Shown piece after piece: positions 24,922-36,069 of a stretch of 64,000 nt of DNA. Below the pieces are notes generated by a model. The model saw only the letters and a program-made list of their open reading frames with translations. It ran no database searches and was not told the origin of the DNA. Source of the DNA: Stratiolaelaps scimitus (taxonomy: Eukaryota > Arthropoda > Arachnida > Mesostigmata > Laelapidae). The first letter of the stretch is position 1, and the number at the start of each line of letters is the position of its first letter. The stretch lies in NCBI GenBank assembly GCA_019614645.1, contig JABWDB010000009.1, forward strand, positions 3,198,501 through 3,262,500, in the 5' to 3' direction. The position numbers and the translations under genes were made by a program.

Positions 24922-26174
24922 GTGAGAGCTGGCGTTTGTCTGTCGACGTCCTGCGGCATGGTATGCTCGGTAGAACTTGCTGATTTTAATGAGAGACGCA
25001 ATCCACTGCGTCAGGCGGGGACTAGTCATGATTCGTAGTTGATACCGACTCGCAACTCGCAGTCCATGAAAATTGAGATTTTTCGTCTCTCAAATCGTTG
25101 TTGTTATACAAACTTTCATTCTTCAGATCAGCTGAGAAGCAGGTCTAGTTAGCAGCGGTGATCTGGTGATGTGCACGGCTATCCAAAGGGTCTAGGGGAG
25201 ACTTTCGGCGCTTTACGAGGCGAAGGCTTCCTGCGAAGGCTACTTTATTTGTCTTATATATCTTACTTTATTTGTACATTATATATCGATCTTTTGTTAT
25301 TCAACATTTGGAAATGTATTACGTCATATAATTACATGCGTTTTGCATCTGCTTGTATACGGCCGGTGGCGTCACAAGTATGACAATTTCCTAACGGATG
25401 TTGTATATTTAGAAATCCGTCTGAATCAACTCGGAACCATGCAATAGAGCACCACAAATGATAGACGACCCAGTAAGTGAATCCCGGTGTTCCCTCGACT
25501 TTCACACTATAGCCCAAGCAGCCGAGTTCTGGCACACGACGCCTGTGGTGATCTCCGTTGGAAAATTCATCGGGTGACCAGTTCTGATTTCGGGGATTTA
25601 CCTATTCCCAATGTGATTCAATGATATGAATAGTGCCCGAGCTTGCAGCTCCAAAAAGGTTGCCACCAGACTGGTCTCCACATTGGCCTTTGACATGGCA
25701 TGTCTTCGCTATCGTTTATACTGACGGAGGTTAGACACTGGATAATAGCTGTGAACAATAAGGGACGGCACGTCGTACAGATGTGCATTTGGGGTCTGCC
25801 ATTGAAACCGAGCAAAGCTAAACGCTAAAACATCGAGGCTTGTAAAAGAAAGTTGTTGGCACCACCCCATCGCGTAGGAGACGACTCGCCTTGAACAGGC
25901 CGGACCTGTCACAATCGGCTAACGCACCCGACAAATGAGACAGTGATGACAGGAATCCAGATGGTGTCGCAACTCCACGACAACGGAACTCACCGATGAT
26001 CTCAATCAATAGTCAATGACGAGCATGCACGAGAATGCTGGCGAATTTCCCCGAGTTTTTCCCCAGTGAAATCAGCACTCGACCCTTCAGATTACACTGT
26101 TCGTATTATATTTTTCAATTTGTTCACATCAAATCTGTACAATGTGTAATCTCCACTGCGTCTTCGTTCGTTAG

Positions 26175-26369
26175 GCGATGGGGTCCGATCGATTGTCAGG
26201 CGGTCAGCGTCATTCTCAGGACGACGATGTCATCGCTATGGACAGCTACTTCCGGATCTTCGAAAAGAACATCTCTCTCATTGAGCAAGAGCTCAATAGC
26301 AGCAGCAACACCAGCAGCAACAGCCCGAACAAGAGCGGCGCGCACAATGCGATATCGAAGCAATTATAG
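26175..26369 (+). CDS. Coiled-coil protein, terminal exon
   Basis: The acceptor (cgttcgttag) precedes a phase-0 exon of 64 codons plus a TAG stop. The peptide has an acidic stretch (HSQDDDVIAMDSYFRIFEKN), a short helix (ISLIEQEL) and a Ser/Asn-rich tail ending ISKQL. Possible polyadenylation signals (aataaa) lie at 26659-26664 and 26755-26760. From exon A to this stop the model gives 351 residues; the true N-terminus is unresolved. The intron before it is about 1.25 kb and shows no other exon. Confidence 0.7.
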   Translation, partial: AMGSDRLSGGQRHSQDDDVIAMDSYFRIFEKNISLIEQELNSSSNTSSNSPNKSGAHNAISKQL

Positions 26370-27060
26370 AGCGGTGGCAGCGTCAGCTGGTAACAATGTT
26401 ATCATTCTCCACCGATGGCAGCACTTTGGTGTCATCATCTTCCATTTGATTCACATTCCCATTAGGTAGACTGCTATTAACAGATACCACAGATATTCGC
26501 CGAATTTTAACTAGAGAAACTTACCACCCGAGTTTGCGGCAGAGAGACTTACTTTTCTTGTGTCGTATAACCGCGAGGTTGAAAGCGATTGTAGCCGTAC
26601 GCGGGTATCCCTTGTGTACGTCCATATATAGCATCTGTATATATTCGATAATAACATGAATAAACTTGTATCATATTTGTGACTGTTGGAATTGCGTCTT
26701 CCCGACTCATCAAGTGACTTGAAATTAGTGCATAGGTGCACAACCATCTCGATGAATAAATTGTGATCATAAATCCTTCGTAGCGCATGAACTATAGCCG
26801 ATTTTCGACGAATATATCGATAGAGGCCTCTTAGTTGAGCGACGGTTCTGTTTTAAACGTTAGCGCCCACGCCAAAAGTATGATGAAGTTGGCAATATAC
26901 TTCGCTGTGTAATGAGGCGTATGTTCATTGAACGAGTTACTCAACACCGGTCATCAGACTGATTCAGACTCAATCGAACCGACTCGGCCACGAAATAATA
27001 ACGGAACTCTGTAACAAGACGGGTTCTCATCCACCTTCGTTGTTAAAGTTCCACTGGATA

Positions 27061-29013
27061 TCATGAGTATAATCGTCGTTGTTCAGGATGCGCGCGACGT
27101 CTGCCAAGGTGTCGCTGCATGCTTACCGCTATGGGATAGTAGCAAACATAACGATTTGAGGAGACGAAAGCGCCATATCCAATCAGGATCTCGACGCATA
27201 GAACGAGCACGATTGTGGTCCAGATTGTCAGTAAGGCTATAAACATTACAAATACGTTGGGCTGACCAGATGAATGGCCCTTCTCAATGAGATCCTGCGG
27301 CTCAATACACCGGTTGTTAATGCTGATGCAGGAAGGATCCCCGTATGATGGAGATAGGGGCAGACGCATATATTCACTAAAATCCTTCTCTAGGCCGGCG
27401 TAGATCGACGTATAGCGATCGCGGACGAGGCCCTGCGAAAGTTCGAGACGAGCTAATTTGTAGCAGCATTGAGAATATGGGAACCTGTTAGATCCATAAG
27501 AATAGATTTCGTCGCTGCTTAGCGCGTGGTAGACCTCAATACCCGAAATGTATAAGCTGGTCACGTGATACTGTGGCTCCTCCATGTGAACCCGATAGGT
27601 GGTTAGATTTTGGAATAGCAATCGTTTCGCCTTGGCCCCGTGATCCTCCTGTTGGCAGAGAACGCCCCCGGCCAGTAGGTGCGGCACAGATGTTCCCACG
27701 AGACTCTGCGAGTCCCCGACCGGGACGATTCCTACACGTTCTTGAGGCGTGAGCTGAAAGCGATGAACATCACTCACGCATCTCGTTACCGATTTGGTTC
27801 GCCGATCTGGCAGGCTCTGTAGACACGCGACGACGCTGGCTCTGAGGAACGATCCGACTACAACTGGCGTCAAGATCAGCCAGGGGGCGACCACGAGCAG
27901 GAGTAGGAACGTCTTTGAAGGTGGCCTCCAATACACCGGCGCCCATACACTGCAAATGAGACCGAAGACACTGTCACTGAATCGCTGATGAAGCCGCTGA
28001 AGAATTAGGCTTAGCGCGATCGCCGTGCCGGCAACCGGAAGCCAGAGGGGAATGCTGAGCAAAATGACGATCTCCTGCGTCGTTCGGGTCACCACAGGGA
28101 CTCGCGCATATGCCGTCAGCGAGACCTGACGCACGCTACGGAGATTCACGGACCACTCATCTTCTCCCGAAATCTTCAACAGGTTGAGGAAATAGATCGA
28201 ACAATAGACGGACGTGTTGACGCTATCTCGTAGAAGAACATTGCCATGGTAGCCAAATATCGCTTGATGATATTTTATGGATACGCTTTGCACGATGAGA
28301 CCATGTCGGGAACTTGCTTTGAATTGGCTCAGGGTTTCTGTCAGATTCGACAGTCGGTGTCTTCGAAACGGGCCTAAACTGAGAGGTTGCTGGATATACT
28401 GTGAATAGCGTATTCCGAGGGGGTCTTGCATGGCTAGCAGTTCGAAATGCGGATGATGACTTTTGATGTGCCGTTGCTGTTGCTGTTGCCTGTTGCCGCC
28501 AACGAGCGCGAACACTTCGAGAATTGGCATTGGGCGGGGAATTTCCGCCGAACTCGACAAAAGCGGACCACAGATGTAGAATATAACTGCCAGCGTCAAT
28601 GGTATGTGAATTTCTTCAACGAGCAATCTCACGGAGCGAAAAAAACCAAAAGGCTCTGGACTGCTGCTCGACCAGGGGTGGAGGCTTCTGTCACATCTAA
28701 ACACGAGATGGACCGTATCTTTCTGAATAGCCTTTAGATATTCAATGGATTCGGGTCTGTCATAACTTTCCAGATCCTCGTTCATAGCGATAAACGACGC
28801 CTGCAGCTCATTGTTGTGCTGGATTGAACAGCCAATGCTCAGAATCGCCGCGCCACGTTCGCCCGATAACGCTCTGACCGTGCCTGCTGCAAGGTCAAAG
28901 ATCTGCTTTTCGATGAATCGAGACGCACGGTCAGAATCGCTCGAACGCTTTGCAGGATAACATCGAGAGACGGTGATGGTCGCGGCAACTAAAAGCGCGA
29001 GAGTGTACTTCAT
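27061..29013 (-). CDS. Ionotropic receptor-like ligand-gated ion channel, single exon
   Basis: This is the longest clean frame in the window: 650 codons plus stop, without introns. I start it at the ATG at 29013 because it opens a signal peptide (MKYTLALLVAATITVSRCYP); the frame extends further upstream but has no in-frame ATG there. The layout follows the ionotropic glutamate receptor/IR family: an extracellular N-terminal and first ligand-binding part (about 20-310), M1 at about 314-337 (EIVILLSIPLWLPVAGTAIA), a pore-loop and M2/M3-like block at about 345-396 (with APWLILTPVVVGSFLRASVV), a second ligand-binding lobe (about 400-585) and a final membrane helix at about 587-613, then a short cytoplasmic tail. 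The canonical SYTANLAAF-type gate motif is not conserved, as in many divergent IRs. It would act at the plasma membrane of chemosensory or other neurons; the ligand is unknown. A GlnGln run lies at 176-180. Family placement is from topology and rough motif fit. Confidence 0.7.
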   Translation of the reverse strand: MKYTLALLVAATITVSRCYPAKRSSDSDRASRFIEKQIFDLAAGTVRALSGERGAAILSIGCSIQHNNELQASFIAMNEDLESYDRPESIEYLKAIQKDTVHLVFRCDRSLHPWSSSSPEPFGFFRSVRLLVEEIHIPLTLAVIFYICGPLLSSSAEIPRPMPILEVFALVGGNRQQQQQRHIKSHHPHFELLAMQDPLGIRYSQYIQQPLSLGPFRRHRLSNLTETLSQFKASSRHGLIVQSVSIKYHQAIFGYHGNVLLRDSVNTSVYCSIYFLNLLKISGEDEWSVNLRSVRQVSLTAYARVPVVTRTTQEIVILLSIPLWLPVAGTAIALSLILQRLHQRFSDSVFGLICSVWAPVYWRPPSKTFLLLLVVAPWLILTPVVVGSFLRASVVACLQSLPDRRTKSVTRCVSDVHRFQLTPQERVGIVPVGDSQSLVGTSVPHLLAGGVLCQQEDHGAKAKRLLFQNLTTYRVHMEEPQYHVTSLYISGIEVYHALSSDEIYSYGSNRFPYSQCCYKLARLELSQGLVRDRYTSIYAGLEKDFSEYMRLPLSPSYGDPSCISINNRCIEPQDLIEKGHSSGQPNVFVMFIALLTIWTTIVLVLCVEILIGYGAFVSSNRYVCYYPIAVSMQRHLGRRRAHPEQRRLYS

Positions 29014-29597
29014 GTCGACCCGTTGACGGATGGCGAATTTCTTGCAGCAGGTAGCACCGTTGACGCGGCGATAGCAAGGCGCTGGCCTCGGCTGCTCCTG
29101 AAACTGCGAATAAAGCGTCATCGCTGTTCGCGATACAATTAACGCCAGATACAATTAACCGTATACGTATAATCACGACGATTGTCAACCGCATCAAAGC
29201 TTGAATTGTCTCGGGTCGGATCGTCCTCGACAAGCTCGCGTCGTTCTTGTACAACACAATACAGAGGTGGACGCCACAAGACGTATAAAGTAGGCTATTA
29301 TTCCTTTGATCCGTCGATACACGGTGTGAAGCGGGGTGGGGGGGGGGTAGTCTCGATGCTACGGCCCCTATAGCCAACGGTGGCAAGAATAGCGGAATCG
29401 ACAATACACGCGTCTTTGTACTGAAATAGCAGGTGCCGATGCAAATGCAACATACAATATTATCACAATTACAAGTACATAATTAAGATGATAACGAATG
29501 GTCCATCAGCATGTGGACGTCGAAAATCCCCCCCAACATCTCCCAATGCTACTCGTACCCATCTTGATACAAGCGCCGGACGTGTATACGCCATATC

Positions 29598-29603
<6 letters not shown>

Positions 29604-29652
<49 letters not shown>

Positions 29653-29659
29653 TATATAC

Positions 29660-29699
<40 letters not shown>

Positions 29700-29702
29700 A
29701 TA
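29604..29702. repeat. Long (TA)n array with interruptions
   Basis: About 100 bases of ta repeats with aata and cata interruptions. Confidence 0.95.
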
Positions 29703-31894
29703 TCAACTATCAAAAACGCTGATGCCATGGTTGAGAATAGACACATTTAAAATAATCACACCCAGCGATCTATGAACAATATATAATATTTCGTATTTAT
29801 TTTCGCATATAACATATCGCATTTGTAGTATCTCGCTATTCATTTTCTCAATTCTTCTCACTGTTTGTGGTATCTCACAACCATCGTCTCTCTCTGTCTG
29901 TCTCGCTCCGTCTCTCTCTCTCTCAACTTCCCTTTTGTTACCTATGGTTCTAGTCCCGGATTCACCCGATGACAATTGCCGCCATTGTCCCCGATTTGCG
30001 ATGTCGAAGACATACGCCTCTCCCCGTGCAGCGCTATCAGATACTTGATGTACTGTGCTGCCTCGTTAACAGAACAGTGCGATTTGTGTGCTTTGCGACA
30101 AAATGCCCTGGAAGTGAGCCCCTCCGCCCATGTCTCTCTCTCTCTCCGTCTTTGTCCATTTGGTTCCAGACGCATTGAGACGATTAGGAAAAAATACAAA
30201 CAGCCCCCGAAATCAGCATCGATGTAATAGTCTCATGTCGAGCCAAAGTACGCTTCTGCTAGGCCGCACCCCCCCGGGGGTTGAGCGGTCACTAATGAGC
30301 ATTTCAACTCTGTGGGCCCCTGGCCCTCGAACCGCCGCCTCGAATCAGTGAGATTTCGCGCGCAGACGAGAAGAGATATGGGCCTAATTACATCGTGACG
30401 TTCCTAAGCCTTTGACCTATTTTCGCCTATCTCGCCCTCTCTGAACGGTAGAAAATATTGTACGTCATCAATAGATACCCTACTGAAGGTCGCACACAGC
30501 CTTCCGAGCTTATGGCGGAAGTCATTTTGACTGGTTTGATTGCGAACATATTCGTGGCTCGTTGACGTCCAGCTGTGATGAAACGATAAGCTGGTTCGTG
30601 TTCTTCGTCACAACGCGGTAATTTGTGGCAATAATTAGTGAGATTACGGCTACGCTGGTAGAAGCTTCGCTAATTACCGACACGGTTATTTCTCTAGGTG
30701 TACTCGCCTTGGTAAGTAACAGACGCACATGGCTAAAATCCCCCACACCAATGTATAGCAGTAGTACCTACTCGTATTCATTGACCACCGCTATACTCGC
30801 ACAAAAGACCCTACGCACACCGAGGTGTGCGTGGTGGCGTCGATTGTGCACACGTGTTTGAATCGCCCCTAATAATAAAAGCCAGCCACAAAGCGCACGT
30901 TGGCTGGTGTGACGCTGGGTCATTTGAGAGAAACGTGACCGATGTCAGTTATCGATGCGAGGCTACAGACCGAAGTGGTACTCTCGTCGCGCGAAGACGT
31001 CGAACCGTAATAATATCAATGATTAGTCGTTATGTGGTTATCACGATAAACGGCTTGGCCTCGGCCCGTGGTACAGCCGTCTGGAGAACATGTACACGGT
31101 GATCAGTACGCCCTTACGGAGAGGGCGACGTCATGTAGAGCTAACTACGACAAAAAATAAAATACCGAGCGCTGATAGCGGAATTGTTCCTGCCGTTGCT
31201 CTGTTGTTGGGTGTTGACGAATTCTCAGTTCCTCGCCTAGAGCCGCACGGACAATGTCACCTGTTCGGTTCGTGGCGAACGAAGTTAGCCAACGATAAAT
31301 TGACGACAGTAGTGTGGCAATTGTGGTAATATCGGTGGTACCCTTTATATATATATATATGTATAACACGTTAGGGGTATTAGTCAGCGTTTCAAAACAT
31401 ATAAACTCCCTGAATGTACCCTGAATGAAACTGGGCTGGACAACATCCAGCTGGCGTGGAGTGGACACGCAGACTCGGCCTTGGCGTGTAAGGTGCGATC
31501 ATCGTTGAATTACAGCACACACGGAGACACACACCCGCATGCGTGCACACTCACTCAGGCACACGTCTCTATGCACACGATGTTGCGCCGCAAAACGCGC
31601 ACAGTACCACGGTGCATACAATGTCAATATTTGACCACGTAGTCGCTTATATTATAATTAGTTTGCTGCAAACGAAATTCTCTTTCATGGTGTGTATATT
31701 TGTCGATTGCAATTCCGTCAATGCCGTAATTATTGTGGTAACAATTCATAACGCTGAGAGTAATACTTATTATAATAATAATAATCACCATCATTATAAA
31801 AAACCTTGACATATGCCTTTGAATAAAACATGTATTTATATTGTATTATAAGCATTAAATTATGGTTAACTTTGTTGCTTTAACAAAAAATATC

Positions 31895-31932
<38 letters not shown>

Positions 31933-32138
31933 TGTTGATGAACTTGGTTGAATGCACACATTCGTTTATCCCCGCTTGTCTGAAAATCGCTACGCGAGCC
32001 ATGTGTTGTTACTCAATGGTTTACAACGGCTGGAAGCAGGCTAAAACAGATTCTCCCTGCAAATCGAATGGGCGACAGCCGCATAATGACGGTGGATCTC
32101 ATTTTGGATTTTTTTGTCGTTGTTGTTGTTGGAAAAAT

Positions 32139-32177
32139 CAGGTTTGTTTAAAAAATCAAGTGTGTTTAAAAAATTTG
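32139..32177. repeat. Short tandem repeat
   Basis: Two near-identical units of gtttaaaaaatcaggttt type (caggtttgtttaaaaaat / caagtgtgtttaaaaaat) in tandem. Confidence 0.7.
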
Positions 32178-32515
32178 AGTAGTTTTTCAAGCCGTTATAT
32201 AACGAGAGCTTGTAACAAAAGTAGTGTTAGCATTTCGAATAGAGAGCAGCTAATTCACAAACACAGGGCTCTCGCATTTGGATATTAGTTCTTATCTCAA
32301 GCTAGCACGAATATTCAAACGGGAACAATTGTCAATCGAGCGCTTATCTCACCGTGTTTTGTTAGTATTTGCAACAATTTGATATTATTTATATTGGCAC
32401 TGTGTTGCTTCGTGAAAGCGTTTCATTACGCCTTTATATGTGGCCCTTACTTACTGTACACAATTTAGCCCGTAGGCCCGCCCGCTCGAAGGAGTGATTT
32501 GACGCTAAGGAGCTA

Positions 32516-32517
<2 letters not shown>

Positions 32518-32558
<41 letters not shown>

Positions 32559-32635
32559 TATCGTATTAATTAATTAGGTATGACTCGCGTTGGTTTGTGT
32601 GATCTTACATTATATATATATATATATATATATAT
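32518..32635. repeat. Pair of (TA)n arrays
   Basis: Arrays at 32518-32555 and 32607-32635 separated by about 50 bases; each is followed by gcat. Confidence 0.9.
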
Positions 32636-33918
32636 GCATCGTAGGGCAGATATAAGAATTTTGATTTCGGTAAATGTTCGTCGTGACTGGCGGCCACCCG
32701 CAATATTTTATAATTAGCATTTTCCTTAGTCGAAATTTCATGTATCTGTCAAATATCTTTCCTCGCTAATTGTATGATATCAATATCGTCGTTAATATGT
32801 ATGGTTGTATCGCGTATTGGGCCTGCCGTCCCCTATTTCCGTTTGATGAAGCCGGGTACGTTTGCGCGAAAACGCTGACCGGGACCTCCGTCTCGACGGA
32901 TGCCACTAATCACCCGGGGGTATTTGTTTGTGAGGGTCTCCGGCCGTCAACGCTTTGCCCATGCATAGACTCCACTTGAAGCTCTGCCGTCTGATGCTAT
33001 AATCCAACAGGTGTCGTCAACGCGACAGGATTGCAGGCACTTTGATCACAGATCGGCGCAGCGTTGGTCCCGGTTAACCCGGGGTGGGGCGTACCCTGCA
33101 TCACGTGCCACACGTGCCACAGTCCCATTACCGCTGAACGTGGAGACAGGCTAAAGAAGCATTTGGCTGAGATTATTATGCTAACCCCCGTTCGGCAAAA
33201 CTCCGCCTGACCGCTCTCGAGACTCGGCTCGGAAATGACCCGCTCGTCAGAGCGTTCACAGTCGTCTGAGGTGAGCGCTGCCGTCAGCTGTACACACCTC
33301 GTCTACTTTGTGACATCAACTTGAACCGAGCGTTCACAACAATCGTAGACGTCGGACGTTGACACAACTGAGTTGAGATGGCGTTTAAATGGCACATGAT
33401 CAGCGACGCTCGATGAATATCCCAATCGATTTGTGGCCCCGCGTCGATCCTGTCGTTCGATTCTATCGCTAAGCGAGGAGAGCTAAGAGAGGTTTCGAGA
33501 TGGGCCTTCCACGCACAGATGCACAGAATCCTATGTACACTCGGCATTATGCACAATCCTCAGCTGGACAATCGGCTAGATGCCTCTGCACGAAAGATCA
33601 ACGGGACCTAGCGAGTGGCGCGATCCATGCTGTTCAGCTTAAGCTGCGCAGAAGTCCCGATTGAAATTCGACCTCCCTCGACCGCCGCCGCCGCCCCCCC
33701 CCTCCATCTGGAGAAATGCATCCGTCCACACGCGGTGGGAAGATAAACGCCATTGCTGATAGCGGTCAATTATGTTAGAACCATACACGAAAAGCTAATG
33801 AAGGTAGGCGATCACCTGTAACATAATCACAGAACAGCAAGGAAATAAATAAAAAAGACAGATAATTATTCTCCGAACTTGTTCCATGTCGTTGTGTGTA
33901 AAGTAAGTGGGGATATTA

Positions 33919-34025
33919 CTATGAGACCGTCCCAGAGGGGTAACAGTCGGAAAGCTGGATCATCCAGTAATTAGCAAATTGCCATAAGACAGCTGCGAAT
34001 ATCATTGTCAGTAAAGTAGTAATAG
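33919..34025 (-). CDS. CPES-like enzyme, probable exon 6 (C-terminal)
   Basis: After an acceptor (catgtacag) ending at 34026, the frame that needs one base from exon 5 is open for 34 codons to a TAG at 33919-33921. It encodes a hydrophobic helix (LLTMIFAAVLWQFANYWMI) and a short polar tail, as expected for the last membrane span of a multi-pass enzyme. The other frames after this acceptor stop within a few codons. The intron is only about 53-60 bases. The exact donor is uncertain: the best GTAAGT site leaves exon 5 in phase 0, which does not fit, while two neighbouring GT sites give the required phase 1. Confidence 0.55.
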
Positions 34026-34085
34026 CTGTACATGAGTGAAAATTAATTCATTCGGTATAGGGAGGGGGGCCGAGGATACTTACAC

Positions 34086-34311
34086 TTCGTAGATGCAGTT
34101 CGGTGAAGGCGATCAGTACTGCTAGCCACGCCATGCCTATCCATTGTATTAATTTGAGAAAATCCCACATCCGATCTGTGAAGATAAACCAAAGGAAGAT
34201 GTGCATCAAGGAGTGGGCGTTCGAGACTCGCCAAAACCACATGACAATCCACATTAGTGACGAACGGAGAACCTCTGATTGCTCGCGCGGATCGATGGTC
34301 GACGACGGAAC
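34086..34311 (-). CDS. CPES-like enzyme, exon 5
   Basis: The acceptor (gttcgcag) precedes 34311 and the exon is entered in phase 0. It is open for 75 codons, with a polar loop (VPSSTIDPREQSEVLRSSLM) followed by Trp/Phe-rich hydrophobic helices (WIVMWFWRV, LMHIFLWFIF, IQWIGMAWLAVLIAF). Its end lies at 34080-34086, depending on which of three overlapping GT sites is used; I give the phase-1 choice after 34086. The helices are the C-terminal membrane spans expected for this CDP-alcohol phosphotransferase family. Confidence 0.7.
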
Positions 34312-34384
34312 CTGCGAACGCAGTAAGAACACCGGAATTATGACGGGGATGAGGACAATGAATTTGGTGGGAGACGAGTGCATT

Positions 34385-34386
<2 letters not shown>

Positions 34387-34460
<74 letters not shown>

Positions 34461-34471
34461 TATGTATATAT
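34387..34471. repeat. Long (AT)n array in CPES intron 4
   Basis: About 70 uninterrupted bases and then an imperfect tail, immediately before the SINE copy. Confidence 0.95.
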
Positions 34472-34479
34472 GTAGTCGA

Positions 34480-34637
34480 GCCCGGTGGCCAAGTAGTGCG
34501 TTCGTGTGCGCCTTGGAACCGGAGGAGACAGGTGCAGTGATTCGATCCCCGCGTTGCACATTTGCATTTACAAACGGGTGCTCATAGAGCAATACCGTGG
34601 ATGTTAAGTGTTTAAGGCTAAGCGCCGGCCCGGAAAA
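34480..34637 (+). mobile_element. tRNA-derived SINE copy 3, most complete head
   Basis: The A-box-like tggccaagtag (about 34485) and B-box tgattcgatcc (about 34539) are spaced as in a tRNA gene, with an anticodon-loop-like cttggaa between. The body follows: ttgcacatttgcattt, gagcaataccgtggatgtta, agtgtttaaggct and ggcccggaaaatt. It is inserted antisense to the CPES gene within intron 4, directly next to an AT array. An internal deletion relative to the 49.9 kb copy is evident. Confidence 0.75.
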
Positions 34638-35315
34638 TTGACTATAAAGTTAAATTATATATATATATTAGTACATTTGTACAACAACACGTCATATGCC
34701 GTGACGACATCGCAGCGATAACGTCGGTTTAGGCCAGCATTTTGTTCTTCGACGTTCCCAAGCAATGACTAGGAGTAGATATTTAGCGATTTTTTTTTAA
34801 TATATTTTTTTATTTATTTTCGATCGAGTACATAAAGCTTTTAATTGGAACGTGAATCATTAGATGAAGAAATTCTGCCTAAAATTACGCCACAAATGTT
34901 GCTCCAAGTGTCAAAGCGTATACGATTCACTGATATCTGCAACATCTAGTCCCGTCTCTAAGCACCACCCAAAATATTTTGATACTTCGTCGGGATCAGT
35001 TTGGTCTTCTTACTGAACATAAAAAAAAAAATATATATATATATAATTGTGTTAGATATTATATTTCGTTAGTGTTATCACTGTGAGCTGAATGATTACT
35101 AATGCTATTTTTGCCACAATTCAAGCGTTGTGAAATTGCACTTCCATAAATAGGCCATGCCATTAATCTCGAATCTGACTCGCTATCTCTCTGTTTCGGT
35201 TCGGCGGCAGTCCCGTCTCAGCTTAGGGCGCTAATTAATTGCACCATCCAGTTGTACCATTTTTACAACCGATACCGTTTCGCCAACGGATCGGCTAATA
35301 TGATTCCACGCTCAC

Positions 35316-35524
35316 CTCAAGTAGATCGTGGTACTCGCTTATGTAGTGATCCCAAAAGATGCAGCTGACAGCTAACTGCAGCCCGAAACAGCCAACGACA
35401 ATTGCCACGCGTCGGGTTGAGAACGGCATATAGTTTGCCGGGCGACTCTTGTCGTGATCGCCCCGACTCATTGGAAGGTACATCTTCGTCGATGGCAACT
35501 TCCGCTTCAAGTAGAAACAGCATC
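35316..35524 (-). CDS. CPES-like enzyme, exon 4
   Basis: The acceptor (gtatttccag) and donor (cttgag|gtgagc) bound 2 bases plus 69 codons, entered in phase 1 and left in phase 0, matching both neighbours. The first residues finish a membrane span started in exon 3 (FLIG + CCFYLKRK). A polar loop (PMSRGDHDKSRPANYMPFST) and another hydrophobic helix (RRVAIVVGCFGLQLAVSCIF) follow, then WDHYISEYHDLLE. Confidence 0.8.
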
Positions 35525-35882
35525 CTGGAAATACAGCAGAACACGAAAGAAAAGAAAGACAAAAGGATACAACGATGCCGTAACGACAAACCATGAAAAC
35601 ATGGGGAGGTGTCGAATTCAAACAAACACCAGGAGGGGTCACATTCGGTAATATGTCTTACTTTGGACGAACTGATCGTGTGCACACATAAACGAATTAG
35701 TTTGTTGTCATTTTCAGGTATAAGGATGTGGGCGACAATTGTACCCGTGTCATTCGGTTTTGACAAATGGCCATTAGAAGCTGCTCAGTTAAGCTTTACA
35801 TACTAGCCTCGGTCCGCTTACACCGTCACCACGATTCGATTCCTGTGAGGACACGAACACGCGATGTTCCGATGTCACCTAC

Positions 35883-36069
35883 CAATGAGAAACACGCTGA
35901 ATCCGCACGCGTCGGCGACACCGTCGACGACATAGCCGGACGTGTCACGTAATGACACGAAAGCCGCAATATGCTGTCGTTCCCGAGCGACGAGACCGTC
36001 GAGGGCGTCGAACCAGGTCCGTAGGCAGAACATGAGGACGGCCAGTCGATGCATTGCTAGCGAATCATG
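35883..36069 (-). CDS. CPES-like enzyme, exon 3 with CDP-alcohol phosphotransferase motif
   Basis: The acceptor (tctctgtag) and donor (attg|gtaggt) bound 62 codons plus 1 base. It carries the catalytic signature of the CDP-alcohol phosphatidyltransferase family: DALDGLVAR, then G-x3-D-x3-D in GYVVDGVAD. All key Asp, Gly, Ala and Arg positions are present: in model numbering D145, D148, G149, A152, R153, G169, D173 and D177. The spacer between AR and the second half is 15 residues, longer than the usual 8-9. In this family the Asp residues bind divalent metal and CDP. The preceding HRLAVLMFCLRTWFDALDG forms the end of a membrane helix. Confidence 0.85.

Larger units (their letters stand above)
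29014..33918. other. Gene-free stretch with AT arrays
   Basis: No coding exon is supported between the receptor-like gene and the CPES gene. AT arrays occur at 29604-29702, 31346-31361, 31896-31928, 32518-32555 and 32607-32635, a G-run lies near 29333-29348, and a short direct repeat at 32139-32177. Frames at 32770-32980 and 33284-33556 show no recognisable features. Confidence 0.5.

Noticed and set aside
28447..28737. 96-codon plus-strand frame opposite the receptor-like gene
   Set aside because: It lies antisense inside a strongly supported long frame.
29014..29154. Upstream extension of the receptor-like frame
   Set aside because: It lacks an in-frame ATG, and the ATG at 29013 directly opens a good signal peptide.
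33284..33556. 90-codon minus-strand frame downstream of CPES
   Set aside because: A hydrophobic C-terminal exon with a stop is found at 33919-34025; this frame has no membrane helix and no matching splice signal.
35815..35870. tRNA-like B box (gattcgattcctg) in CPES intron 3
   Set aside because: No A box or stem structure could be found, and the match is too short.
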